Source of the DNA: Chitinophaga varians
GTDB lineage: Bacteria; Bacteroidota; Bacteroidia; Chitinophagales; Chitinophagaceae
NCBI RefSeq assembly: GCF_014529945.1
Contig: NZ_JACVFB010000001.1
Coordinates: forward strand, 930,001-994,000
Direction: 5' to 3'
DNA: 64,000 nt
A program made the translations under genes and the position numbers. The notes under the pieces are model-generated. The model saw nothing but the letters and a program-made list of their open reading frames with translations. It was not told the DNA's origin and ran no database searches. Below, one piece after another: positions 52,553 through 61,948 of this stretch (within the stretch, counting starts at the first letter, position 1; every line of letters starts with the position of its first letter).

Positions 52553-55500
52553 ATGAAAAAATTGCAGGGCCTGCCCTTCCTGCGAGGGGCCTTACTACGC
52601 TATGTCCGGAAGGTAAGTGTTTTGCTGTCGTTTTTCCTGCTGATGGCTGCGCTCGCGGCCACAGCCCAGGAAGAGGAGGCAGCAGCCCGGGGCGTTCTTT
52701 CCCGTAAAGTATCCTACAAGGCTACCAATGCGCCACTAGGCAAAGTACTGAAAGAGCTCCGGAAAAAACTGGACTTACGTTTTACCTACAACAGTGAACT
52801 GATCAGCCGCCAGCCGGCGGTAACCGTCAACATAGAACAAGGTAGCCTGGAGGCCCTGCTGAAGCAGCTCCTGAAAAATACCGGCCTGCATTACAGCGTG
52901 GATATGGGCGGTGTCACCATTTATGAAGATAAAACGGTCAACGTAGCGCCGGCAGACCTGAAAGTGACCGGCGTAGTTGTACGCGGCCAGGTAACAGACC
53001 CAAAGGGGGAGCCGCTTGGCGGCGTTAGTATTAAAGGGCTGGAATCAAAGGAGATGACGGTGACAAGGGCAGATGGACTGTTTATGATCGTGGCCAAACC
53101 CAACGAACAAATCAGTATGTCCCTGTTGGGTATGAAGCCGCTGATGTACCGTGCCAACCCTAAGGAAACAGATATCATGAGCTTTAAAATGGATACCATC
53201 GCCCGCGATATCCAGGAAGTAGTAGTGAATGGTTACCAGAAAATTGATCCCCGGTTATCTACCGGTTCCTATTATAAACTGAAAGCAGCAGATATCATCG
53301 AGCCTGGTCAGCCTACGGTAGACAAAATGTTACAGGGTAAAGTGCCAGGGATGATGGTGATCAATAACTCCGGGAGCGTGAACGCCAAACCGAATATGCG
53401 TATCCGTGGTACTTCCACCCTCATGGGCAATACGCAGCCGCTGTGGGTAATAGACGGTATGATACGCCCCGACCCGGTCGATGTCTCCAATGCGGTGCTC
53501 AATAACCTGGTGACGCCGGGCAGCTCCGCCAATTTTGAGTTGATGGGGAACGCTATCAGCGGCCTTAACCCTTACGATATTGAAAGCATCACTTTCCTGA
53601 AAGACGCCGCTGCTACCGCCATCTACGGTACACGCGCCGCTAATGGCGTCATCGTGGTGACCACCAAAAGAGGAAAGGAAGGCCCGATGCAGCTGTCTTA
53701 TAATTCCAACTTTTCTTTTCGGGCAAGGCCTTCCTATAGTGACCTGAACCTGATGAACTCGCAGGAGCGGGTAACCTTTTCCAAACAGATGCAGGAAGAT
53801 CATGTGGTGTATAATGAACGAAACGCGGGCATGGAAGAGGAGCTGACCTATGAAGGGTTACTCCGTGCGTTGTACGCCAGGCATATCACCGAAGCACAAT
53901 TCAAAGAAAAAGTAGCCATTATTGAAACCCGCAACACGGACTGGTTTAAGGTGCTGTTCCGCAATCAGCTGAGTATGCAACACTCCCTCAGCCTGAGCGG
54001 AGGTACGGCCAAGACAGTATATTATGCCTCAGCGTCTTACTCCGGTAACAATGGCGCTGCCAAAGAGGATGGCAACAAAGTCTACTCAGGAAGTTTCAAC
54101 CTGCGTTCGCAGGTAACGCGCAGGTTCTCCCTGGACGTTACGCTGCAGAGCAGCTACCGCAAAGCTACCGGCTATTTCCAGGGTGTCAATCCGCTGAGTT
54201 ATGCCTTACAGACCAGCCGCGTCTTCAGCCCGGACGACTTTTATCCGATGAAAGCGACGACGCAGACGGTAGACAATGTTCCGCTCAAGTTTTATGGAAT
54301 TCCGCTGCGCATGAATATCCTCGATGAGATCGCCCGTTCCGAAAATACCTCTACCCAGTCTTCCACGAGCCTGAACCTGAACATGGATTATAAGATCGCG
54401 AGAGGGCTGGTTTTCCGCAATTCCTCCAATATCATTACCGATGCGGCAAACGGCTTTGCGGCCGCGGATGAGCAAACGTTCTATATTTCCAATATGCGCG
54501 GATGGTCTTACGGTGATCTGCCTACCCCTATGCAGAAAGATTACAGCTATCTGCCATACGGCGGCATGGCTTATATGCAGAGCCAGCAGGCGCTGACCTG
54601 GGGGCTGAGAAACAGCCTGGACTATACGAAAGGGTTTTTTAAGGAACGTGACCAGTTCAACGTCAGCCTGGGTAACGAAATCCGCAGTGCTAAGTCTAAC
54701 GCCAACATATCTACGGAGCCAGGGTATTTTCCGGACCGCGGAAAAACTTTTGCTCCCGCACCCGCCAGCCGCACGGAATATTCCCGGAACGTGATCACCA
54801 GCGCGCTGGATAATTCAGTGTCCTATTATGGTACTGCTGCCTATAGCCTGATGAACCGGTACATATTCAGCGCCACCGTCAGATCAGATGGCTCCAACCG
54901 TTTTGGGCAGTTCTCCAATGCCCGGTTTTTACCGAACTATAGTGTCTCCGGACGCTGGAACGCAGCCATGGAAAGTTGGTTTCCCGCTACCACGCTGCTG
55001 ACCGACTGGCAGGTACGGGCTTCTTACGGCACGCAGGGCAACGTGGTAACAGCGGTAGGGCCTAACCTGATCGCTACCTATGCGAACCCCGACAAGCCGG
55101 ATGGTTTAACGGGCCTGCCGGTGCTGAGGATCAAATCCATGCCGTATCCGGATTTAAGATGGGAGAAAACCTACCAATGGAACATCGGTACCAACTTCGC
55201 CATGTTTAATAACCGCCTGCGCGTGAACCTGGAATTCTATTCCAAAAAATCCGTGGACGTACTCGATAATATTCCCATCCCTTATGAATACGGGATGAAC
55301 ACCATGTACCGCAATGGCAGTACGTTGTACAACAGCGGATGGGACGCGATGGTCGATATCAACGCCATCAGCCGGAAAAACACACAGCTTTCCTTTACGG
55401 TGACTACCGGCAAGGTTAAAAACCGGGTGGCCGACGCCGCTTTTCAGGATAATTTCTTTGCCTACCTGACAGGCAGCGGACGCCTGGTCGGAAAACCCAT

Positions 55501-56209
55501 CAGCAGCTTTTATTCTTATCAGTATACCGGCCTGAATCCGGCTACCGGCGTTCCTACGTTTGGTAAACTGAACACTAAAATACCGTCCAGCAATCCGGAC
55601 GACCTGTTGGTATACTCAGGGCAGCTTTTCCCGGTCATTACAGGATCGATTCAGCCTGTGTTCCGATATAAGTCATTTTCCCTGTCGGCTTTGTTTTATG
55701 TGAGCCTGGGCAGCAGCAAAAGAATGAACGACCCGTTCCGCAGCAGCTCGGAGATGACCGCCAATGGTGTTCCGGCGCCTAATGCAAACATCTCCCGGGA
55801 TTATATCTCCCGCTGGCGTAAACCAGGCGACGAGAAATACACGGACTTCCCGGTGTTGAGAGACCTCGGAAATGAATCGCTGATAGCAATTCCCTACCGA
55901 TATCCGTTGGCCGTGGGAAATACCCAGGACCTGAAGGTAGATCCGTATACGGCCTACCGGATGTCTGACCTGAGGACGGTCAACAACAACTACGTACGCT
56001 GCAATGCTCTCCGCCTCGGATATGGTGTTCCTGCCAACCGCCTGGCCCGGACGGGTATTAAAAACCTGGCGCTGAGCGCATCCATTAATAATGTGTTCAC
56101 CATCGCTAACAGCAAACTACAGGGGCAGGACCCGGAGATTGATGGTGTTGGCACCACCGCACTGCCATTGAGCCGGCAATACACGCTGGGCATCAATGCA
56201 TCTTTTTAA
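52553..56209 (+). CDS. SusC/RagA-type TonB-dependent receptor with STN domain
   Basis: This is a 1218-residue receptor. A signal peptide ends near ATAQE (about residue 42); an STN domain follows (about 50-125, GKVLKELRKKLDLRFTYNSE), then the carboxypeptidase-like sandwich (about 145-220), TonB-box-like EVVVNGYQK, the plug with MLQGKVPGMMVI and MRIRGTSTLMG, and the barrel to the final NASF. The STN domain and the fecI/fecR just before show a signalling receptor. Length is typical. No carbohydrate enzyme follows; a protease and thioredoxins do, so a peptide-like or protein substrate is possible. Confidence 0.93.
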   Translation: MKKLQGLPFLRGALLRYVRKVSVLLSFFLLMAALAATAQEEEAAARGVLSRKVSYKATNAPLGKVLKELRKKLDLRFTYNSELISRQPAVTVNIEQGSLEALLKQLLKNTGLHYSVDMGGVTIYEDKTVNVAPADLKVTGVVVRGQVTDPKGEPLGGVSIKGLESKEMTVTRADGLFMIVAKPNEQISMSLLGMKPLMYRANPKETDIMSFKMDTIARDIQEVVVNGYQKIDPRLSTGSYYKLKAADIIEPGQPTVDKMLQGKVPGMMVINNSGSVNAKPNMRIRGTSTLMGNTQPLWVIDGMIRPDPVDVSNAVLNNLVTPGSSANFELMGNAISGLNPYDIESITFLKDAAATAIYGTRAANGVIVVTTKRGKEGPMQLSYNSNFSFRARPSYSDLNLMNSQERVTFSKQMQEDHVVYNERNAGMEEELTYEGLLRALYARHITEAQFKEKVAIIETRNTDWFKVLFRNQLSMQHSLSLSGGTAKTVYYASASYSGNNGAAKEDGNKVYSGSFNLRSQVTRRFSLDVTLQSSYRKATGYFQGVNPLSYALQTSRVFSPDDFYPMKATTQTVDNVPLKFYGIPLRMNILDEIARSENTSTQSSTSLNLNMDYKIARGLVFRNSSNIITDAANGFAAADEQTFYISNMRGWSYGDLPTPMQKDYSYLPYGGMAYMQSQQALTWGLRNSLDYTKGFFKERDQFNVSLGNEIRSAKSNANISTEPGYFPDRGKTFAPAPASRTEYSRNVITSALDNSVSYYGTAAYSLMNRYIFSATVRSDGSNRFGQFSNARFLPNYSVSGRWNAAMESWFPATTLLTDWQVRASYGTQGNVVTAVGPNLIATYANPDKPDGLTGLPVLRIKSMPYPDLRWEKTYQWNIGTNFAMFNNRLRVNLEFYSKKSVDVLDNIPIPYEYGMNTMYRNGSTLYNSGWDAMVDINAISRKNTQLSFTVTTGKVKNRVADAAFQDNFFAYLTGSGRLVGKPISSFYSYQYTGLNPATGVPTFGKLNTKIPSSNPDDLLVYSGQLFPVITGSIQPVFRYKSFSLSALFYVSLGSSKRMNDPFRSSSEMTANGVPAPNANISRDYISRWRKPGDEKYTDFPVLRDLGNESLIAIPYRYPLAVGNTQDLKVDPYTAYRMSDLRTVNNNYVRCNALRLGYGVPANRLARTGIKNLALSASINNVFTIANSKLQGQDPEIDGVGTTALPLSRQYTLGINASF

Positions 56210-56231
56210 TTCAAACCGTTAATTGAGTGAG

Positions 56232-57716
56232 ATGAAAAAATTACTGGTCATCATTATAGTGGCGTTGGGTATGACATCCTGTAAGAAATTTCTGCAGGAG
56301 TATTCGCAAACAGACATCACGCCCAAATCCACCCGTGATTTTGGAAACCTGTTGTTCACCGAAGGTTATCCCGGGCGAAACATATTCCTGCAACCCTGGA
56401 TGTGTTATCTGGATGACGACGTACAGTGCTACAGCGGCCCGGTCATGCAGGACCCCAGACCACCGGCGGCGGCAGGGATTTTCCAGTGGCAAACAAATTT
56501 CGACCGCCTGATGGCAGCGGAAGGGTATGGTTATAAAACCAATACCTGGGGCGAATATTACCGTCTGCTGCTGGGTGTCAATGTGACGCTCGGAGGGGTC
56601 GACAACTCAGTAGGGTCGCAGGAAGAAAAGGATATCCTGAAAGGACAGGCATATACGTTGCGCGCCTTCTATCATTTTATGCTGGTGAATATCTACGCCA
56701 AGCCTTACAACGATTCCACCACCACGCCGGATAAAAGTCCGGGTATACCAATACGCATCACTGCGGACCTGTCTGATGTTTTCCTGGCACGTAATACGGT
56801 GAAGGAAGTATATGAACAGATCACACAGGACCTGGAGCAGGCAACCCGGCTGCTGGATAAATACAAGAAGAGCGTAGAGACGTACCATATATCCCATGTG
56901 GCGGCACATTTGCTTGCCAGCAGGGTGTATCTCTATATGGAAAACTGGGAAAAATGTATTGCCCATGCGGATGCTGTTCTCAGGCAGCGCTCCATGTTAA
57001 TGAACCTGAACACCTGGGGAGACCCTGATCCGGAAACCCATCCGCTGGCGGGAATTAATAACGAAGAAACCATCTTCGCTTATGGGTCTCCGCTTGAGCA
57101 ACTGAACTTCCCCTTTACTATCGGCTATGAGGTATCCTATAATCTTTATCATTCCTTTGAAGACGATGATCTGCGTAAACAGATTGGCATCGCGGTGATA
57201 CCGCCGTTCATGAAGCAGTACATTCCGGTGGAGTTAGGGCAACAGAAAATTACCAATACCTATAAATCGCAGGATAGTTATTTCGCCAACGGCTGGCGGA
57301 CGTCCGAGGCCTACCTCAATCGCGCAGAAGCTTACATCCAGCTTTATAAGACCAGGGGAGACGCAGGCGCGGCGGCCGAGGCATTGAAAAGCCTGAACGC
57401 CCTCCGGTCTTACCGCATAGATATGGCTTCCTTTAAAGCGTGGGACATAAAACCTGCTGACGAACTGCTGCGCATGTGCCGGCAGGAGCGCCGCAGAGAG
57501 CTTTTCCGCGAAGAGCTGCATCGTTGGTTTGATCTCAGAAGATATGGCATGCCCGCCATTGAGCATATTTACACGCCCAACGAAACCACCGTACAGGTTT
57601 TCCGGCTGGAAGCCCGTGACCCGATGTACGTGATGCCGATACCGGACGATGTGCTGAACCGTAATCCTGCCCTGGTGCAAAATCCGCTGTATTCAGGCAC
57701 ACGCAAGCCGCAATAA
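56232..57716 (+). CDS. SusD/RagB-family nutrient-binding lipoprotein
   Basis: This is a 494-residue SusD homologue. The signal peptide and lipobox are MTSCKK; GQAYTLRAFYHFMLVNIYAK and CRQERRRELFREELHRWFDL are the usual SusD motifs. The ATG at 56232 is chosen over a TTG nine bases upstream since it gives a standard signal peptide. It binds the substrate of the SusC encoded just before it. The RagB-like name reflects homologues that bind peptides; which kind this one binds is not visible. Confidence 0.92.
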   Translation: MKKLLVIIIVALGMTSCKKFLQEYSQTDITPKSTRDFGNLLFTEGYPGRNIFLQPWMCYLDDDVQCYSGPVMQDPRPPAAAGIFQWQTNFDRLMAAEGYGYKTNTWGEYYRLLLGVNVTLGGVDNSVGSQEEKDILKGQAYTLRAFYHFMLVNIYAKPYNDSTTTPDKSPGIPIRITADLSDVFLARNTVKEVYEQITQDLEQATRLLDKYKKSVETYHISHVAAHLLASRVYLYMENWEKCIAHADAVLRQRSMLMNLNTWGDPDPETHPLAGINNEETIFAYGSPLEQLNFPFTIGYEVSYNLYHSFEDDDLRKQIGIAVIPPFMKQYIPVELGQQKITNTYKSQDSYFANGWRTSEAYLNRAEAYIQLYKTRGDAGAAAEALKSLNALRSYRIDMASFKAWDIKPADELLRMCRQERRRELFREELHRWFDLRRYGMPAIEHIYTPNETTVQVFRLEARDPMYVMPIPDDVLNRNPALVQNPLYSGTRKPQ

Positions 57717-57744
57717 TATTTCCTAACGTTTAATGTGACTACTG

Positions 57745-58569
57745 ATGAGAAGATATTACCTGCTACTGGCCTTTATCCTGATGATATTGATGGCTTGCCG
57801 TAAGGAGGCCATCCTGACATCACCGGCTGAAGTGCCCGGTTATACACTGCCACAGGGCAATCATAGTTATGACGACTCTATTGTTCAGTTTTACAAAAAA
57901 TACAACTGTTACGTGCTGTATCGGTTTACCCATACTGATTTCGCCTACAATTATACCGAGATGCGGGAAGACAGTGCCTTTAATGCCAATCCGGCTTATA
58001 TCGGTTACACGCTTCGTTTTGTGTATGACCAGTTGATAAAGCTGTATCCCGATGTGTTCCTGCAAAAGACCTTGCCATTTAAGATCCTGCTGGCCTCTTA
58101 CATCGGCAAGGGCCCGGCCCGGGATGCTGATGGCTTTGCCAGCACCGTCAGCACGCTGACCGTTGGCTGGGCTGACAGTACGCTGCTGAATAAAACACCG
58201 GCAGAGACGAAAAAGCTGCGGGGCCTGTTGCACCGGTTTTATATGGAGCGCGCCTACAGGGTCAAAAGTGTCGATATTCCTTTGGCCTTCCAGCAGCTGG
58301 TGCCTTTTGACTATTCTACTTCTAATGAGAGCAACCAATACAGTATGGGGATCGTCGGCAAAGTTACCGGTCAGTCTATGAACGTCGTAACAGACTACCT
58401 CGATTACATTGAAATGATCACCTCCCGTAGCAAAGCCGAGCTGGATGCCACTTTGTTTAGTCCCGCTGTAGATACGAAGGGGCTGATCAAACGGAAGTAT
58501 GAAGTGATGATCAACTACTTTGCCAACACCTTTGATACAGACCTGCAGGCCGTTGGCAACCGGCCCTGA
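57745..58569 (+). CDS. SusD-linked lipoprotein resembling zinc metallohydrolases but without HExxH
   Basis: This is a 274-residue lipoprotein (lipobox LMACRK). From its pattern (PQGNHSYDDSIVQFYKKYNC, RFTHTDFAYNY, KYEVMINYFANTFDTDLQAV) it belongs with the Bacteroidota lipoproteins named substrate-import-associated zinc metallohydrolases (TIGR04549), which accompany SusC/SusD. Members with a peptidase site have HExxH; this protein has none; the nearest stretch reads LLHRFYMERA. It may be a catalytically dead relative or a binding partner of the SusCD pair. It begins 28 bases after susD. Confidence 0.72.
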   Translation: MRRYYLLLAFILMILMACRKEAILTSPAEVPGYTLPQGNHSYDDSIVQFYKKYNCYVLYRFTHTDFAYNYTEMREDSAFNANPAYIGYTLRFVYDQLIKLYPDVFLQKTLPFKILLASYIGKGPARDADGFASTVSTLTVGWADSTLLNKTPAETKKLRGLLHRFYMERAYRVKSVDIPLAFQQLVPFDYSTSNESNQYSMGIVGKVTGQSMNVVTDYLDYIEMITSRSKAELDATLFSPAVDTKGLIKRKYEVMINYFANTFDTDLQAVGNRP

Positions 58570-58606
58570 TGCTGCTGTTTTACATGATATCCTTTAATCG
58601 ATTCAG

Positions 58607-60718
58607 ATGAAATTATTGTCCCGTAAAAATAATCCATGGCTGCTGATGGCTTGCGCGCTCTCTGCCAGTTATTCCGCTCAGGCCCAGGCGCCGGCAGATA
58701 CTGCTGCGTGGCCGGCTTACCGCAAAGACGTGATAGCAGCCGTCTTCAACAAAATCAACAAAAGCCATTTCGCGCCCAGGCAGCTCAACGATGCCTATGC
58801 CGCCGATGTATGGAAGCGCTATATCGCTACGCTGGACCCCAACCGGTGTATCTTTTTACAGGAAGATATCAGGCAGCTGTCGGCCTTTCAATCCACAATT
58901 GATGATGAAATAAAGGCATCCGGCACCGCTTTCTTCGACGCTGCATTTGCCATCTATACCCAACGGGTACACGAAGTACAGGCGCTGTGTGAACAAACGT
59001 TGGCGCAACCTTTTGATTTTACGGTAAAGGAAACGGTGCAGGCTGAACGAAAAAATGCAGCTTACCCTGTCGATAAAAAGGAACAGGCCGCGCTGTGGCG
59101 TAAACTGCTCAAATACTACACGCTCCGCAACTATATGGAGATGCAGGACGCTGCTGCCAAAGGAAAGCCGGACCCGGCACTGGAAGCCAAAGCCCGTGAG
59201 AAGGTCGGGAAATGGTATGCTGACTTCTTCCGTCAGCATGTCCGCAGCCAGGCGATCAACGATAAGTTTTTCCAGTACGTCGCTGACGCCACCATGGAGG
59301 TAGATCCGCATACCATATACACCGCTCCGCAGGCGCTGACGCTCAACGATATGCTCAATAAACGCTATTTCGGCCTGGGCATAGAACTGGGGGTAAAGGA
59401 AGCCGATTTTTTTGTGAAACGGATGTTGCCCGGAGGCTCAGCTTTTCGCAGCGGTGAAGTAAAGGAAAATGATCTCATCCTCGCTATCTCTGACCATCAG
59501 GGCCAGATGAAAGAAGTGGCCGGTGTGCCGCCTACAGAAGTAGCGGCCATGATCCGCGGCGAAAAAGGCACACCGGTGAAGCTCCGGCTGAAGCAGCCTG
59601 GCGCTGAGCCACGTAATGTGACGGTAACGCGGGAGGAAATCATTGATAAGGAAAACAGGGCCAAAAGCGCCGTGATAGAGCGCGATGGTAAACGATTCGG
59701 TTATATCTGGCTGCCGGTATTTTATACGGATGATAGTCCCACCAAACAAAACGGCGCCTGCAACGATGTGGCGCGTGAAGTGGAAAAATTAAAACAGGAA
59801 GAAGTAGAGGGCATCGTGATGGACCTGCGCGGCAATGGCGGCGGGGCGCTCGACGAAGTGGTGAGAATGGGCTACTGCTTTGTGCCGGAAGGCCCTATGA
59901 GCTGGCTCCGTGGCAAAGACAAAGTAGACCGCTATAACTCACCCGCCGCGCCACCGCTCTATGAAGGACCGCTCACCGTGCTGGTAGACGAAGGCAGCGC
60001 CTCTGCGTCTGAAATATTTGCGGCTGCCATGCAGGACCGCCGGCGTGCGTTGGTCATCGGTACCAGTTCCACCTTCGGTAAAGGGACCGCGCAGACCAAC
60101 GTGAACCTCGGAAAATTAGGCGATCCGGCTAAAGGCACCGCGGATATCAGCTACGGCAGCATGCGCCTGACAGTGCAGAAATTCTATCGCGTCACCGGCG
60201 AGTCTACCCAGCTGAAAGGCGTACGGCCGGATATTGTGCTGCTGGACAGAATGAGCCGGGAGTCTGTCATGGAAAAAGACTATCCTTCTGCGATGGTCTG
60301 CGATACTATGAAACTACTGCCTTTTACCCGCGAGACTTTCTCCTTTGATTATAACAAGGTGGTGGAAAATGCCCGTGACAGCGTGGCGAAGAAACCTGCT
60401 TTTACAGCCATTGCAGCCGGTACCAGGCAACTGGAACAACTCAATAGCGCTGCGGTGGCGCTGGATCTGCCATCTTTCTACCAGCGGTATACACAAACGG
60501 CAAAGCTGGAGCAAAGCATAAAAGATGCGAAACAGGGAGCCGGCGCTGACACCCTGCGTGTATCCCTGCCCGTTGACAGGTCGCTGCACCCGTCGCTGCT
60601 AAAGCCGGATAACAGTCCCGCCACTACGGAGTTCCTGCAGAAAACAGCGAAAGACATCTACCTGGCAGAAACAGTAAAAATCATGGAATCCATGGTTGAT
60701 CATAAAACATCCAAATAA
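58607..60718 (+). CDS. prc: Prc-like tail-specific protease (S41 family)
   Basis: This is a 703-residue carboxy-terminal processing protease, a periplasmic serine protease that works from C-terminal tails. The signal peptide ends AQAQ. An N-terminal helical domain (about 40-230; TLDPNRCIFLQEDI), a PDZ domain (about 240-340; GLGIELGVKEADFFV) and the S41 catalytic domain (about 345-550) follow: GSASASEIFAAAMQDRR holds the Ser (about residue 465) and TFGKGTAQT the Lys (about 490). The C-terminal part matches the tail of the family. Its place inside a susCD operon is less usual than its housekeeping site, and suggests a role in processing what is imported. Confidence 0.9.
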   Translation: MKLLSRKNNPWLLMACALSASYSAQAQAPADTAAWPAYRKDVIAAVFNKINKSHFAPRQLNDAYAADVWKRYIATLDPNRCIFLQEDIRQLSAFQSTIDDEIKASGTAFFDAAFAIYTQRVHEVQALCEQTLAQPFDFTVKETVQAERKNAAYPVDKKEQAALWRKLLKYYTLRNYMEMQDAAAKGKPDPALEAKAREKVGKWYADFFRQHVRSQAINDKFFQYVADATMEVDPHTIYTAPQALTLNDMLNKRYFGLGIELGVKEADFFVKRMLPGGSAFRSGEVKENDLILAISDHQGQMKEVAGVPPTEVAAMIRGEKGTPVKLRLKQPGAEPRNVTVTREEIIDKENRAKSAVIERDGKRFGYIWLPVFYTDDSPTKQNGACNDVAREVEKLKQEEVEGIVMDLRGNGGGALDEVVRMGYCFVPEGPMSWLRGKDKVDRYNSPAAPPLYEGPLTVLVDEGSASASEIFAAAMQDRRRALVIGTSSTFGKGTAQTNVNLGKLGDPAKGTADISYGSMRLTVQKFYRVTGESTQLKGVRPDIVLLDRMSRESVMEKDYPSAMVCDTMKLLPFTRETFSFDYNKVVENARDSVAKKPAFTAIAAGTRQLEQLNSAAVALDLPSFYQRYTQTAKLEQSIKDAKQGAGADTLRVSLPVDRSLHPSLLKPDNSPATTEFLQKTAKDIYLAETVKIMESMVDHKTSK

Positions 60719-60743
60719 TCAAATTAAAAAATTGTTATCGGGA

Positions 60744-60771
60744 TTCACCCTTTCCGCCATTCGGGGTGCCT
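60744..60771 (+). promoter_or_regulatory. Probable ECF-sigma promoter of the tlpA genes (site 3 of 3)
   Basis: TTCACCC (60744-60750), 16 bases, then TGCCT (60767-60771), 20 bases before the first thioredoxin gene. It matches the fecI and fecR sites in both boxes and spacing, so the thioredoxins are probably induced with the locus. Confidence 0.6.
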
Positions 60772-60791
60772 GATATATAAACGAATCCATT

Positions 60792-61940
60792 ATGAAAAAA
60801 ATACTCTTTTCCTTATTGTTGAGCGCAGGGGCATATAGCGCCTATGCACAGGAGGTAGTTATTACCGCCAAACTGGACAAAGCGCCCAACGATACGCTTG
60901 TACAGCTGCTGGAACCTTACACCGGCGAGTTCGACACGGTACGGGTGGTCAATCACGGCTTTACCATAAAAAGGCCGATGCCCAAAGGTGGAAGTATTTA
61001 TGTGCTGATGATTGGTAACCAGGGCGAAAAATGCGCTACGCTGCTCTATCTGGAAAGTGGAAAAATACACATCTCCGGTAAAGGGCCATATTTTCAGCAT
61101 GCCACCTATAGCGGAGACGTATGGGTGAAAGAATGGCAGGAGATGATGGCGCTCATGGACCCTGAAAAAGGAGATGCCAAAAAGCAGGAGGAGCTAATGG
61201 AGAGCATCAATAAAGCGATGAAAGTAGGAGATGAAGATGCGGCTGAGAAATACGGAAAAGAACATAAGGTAGTAACAGAACGTTTGCTGCAGTCGTACCG
61301 CAATTGGATTACCAAACATCCTAATTCCGGTGTTTCTGCGTATGCAGCCACTGTTTTCTTCAACGGAAGAAAAGAGTTTGATGAAATCCTGGCAGGACTG
61401 GGAGAGCATGCCATCGCTTCCCGTATCATGCAACGCCGCCTTCACCCCGGACAAATAGATCCGTCTCCGATGACTGTTAAATTTGGTGAACCCGGCGAAG
61501 CGCAGGGGACACTTGGTAAAGTAAAAATCGGTGATATGGCGCCTGCCTTCAGTGTACCGGATGCTAACGGTAAAATGGTTTCCCTGGCGGATTTTAAAGG
61601 GAAATATGTGTTCCTGGATTTCTGGGCCAGCTGGTGCGGTCCCTGCAAACCACAGATCCCGTATCTGAAAGCGGTCAACGATAAATACAAAGACAAGAAT
61701 TTCTCTATGATCGCTGTTTCCCTCGATTCCAAAAAAGACGCCTGGGTAAACGCTGTGGAGAAACATGGTATCAACTGGACCAACGTATGCAGCATGAAAG
61801 GCTGGGCCGATGAAACCATCGCGTCATACGGCGCCAGCTACATTCCTTTTAATGTGCTGATCGGACCAGACGGCAAAGTGCTCGCCATGGGACTGTATGG
61901 AGAAGATGTAGAGAAAAAACTGGCTGAAATCATCAAATAA
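60792..61940 (+). CDS. DUF4369/TlpA-type thioredoxin-like protein
   Basis: This is a 382-residue secreted protein (signal peptide to AYAQE). An N-terminal DUF4369 beta domain (about 20-115) and helical linker precede a TlpA/ResA thioredoxin domain (about 245-382) with the active site ASWCGPCKP. Such proteins reduce or reshuffle disulfides in the periplasm. A probable ECF promoter precedes it, and a second TlpA gene follows after 8 bases. With the protease upstream they could help unfold and degrade disulfide-bonded substrates. Confidence 0.9.
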   Translation: MKKILFSLLLSAGAYSAYAQEVVITAKLDKAPNDTLVQLLEPYTGEFDTVRVVNHGFTIKRPMPKGGSIYVLMIGNQGEKCATLLYLESGKIHISGKGPYFQHATYSGDVWVKEWQEMMALMDPEKGDAKKQEELMESINKAMKVGDEDAAEKYGKEHKVVTERLLQSYRNWITKHPNSGVSAYAATVFFNGRKEFDEILAGLGEHAIASRIMQRRLHPGQIDPSPMTVKFGEPGEAQGTLGKVKIGDMAPAFSVPDANGKMVSLADFKGKYVFLDFWASWCGPCKPQIPYLKAVNDKYKDKNFSMIAVSLDSKKDAWVNAVEKHGINWTNVCSMKGWADETIASYGASYIPFNVLIGPDGKVLAMGLYGEDVEKKLAEIIK

Positions 61941-61948
61941 CCTATCCT

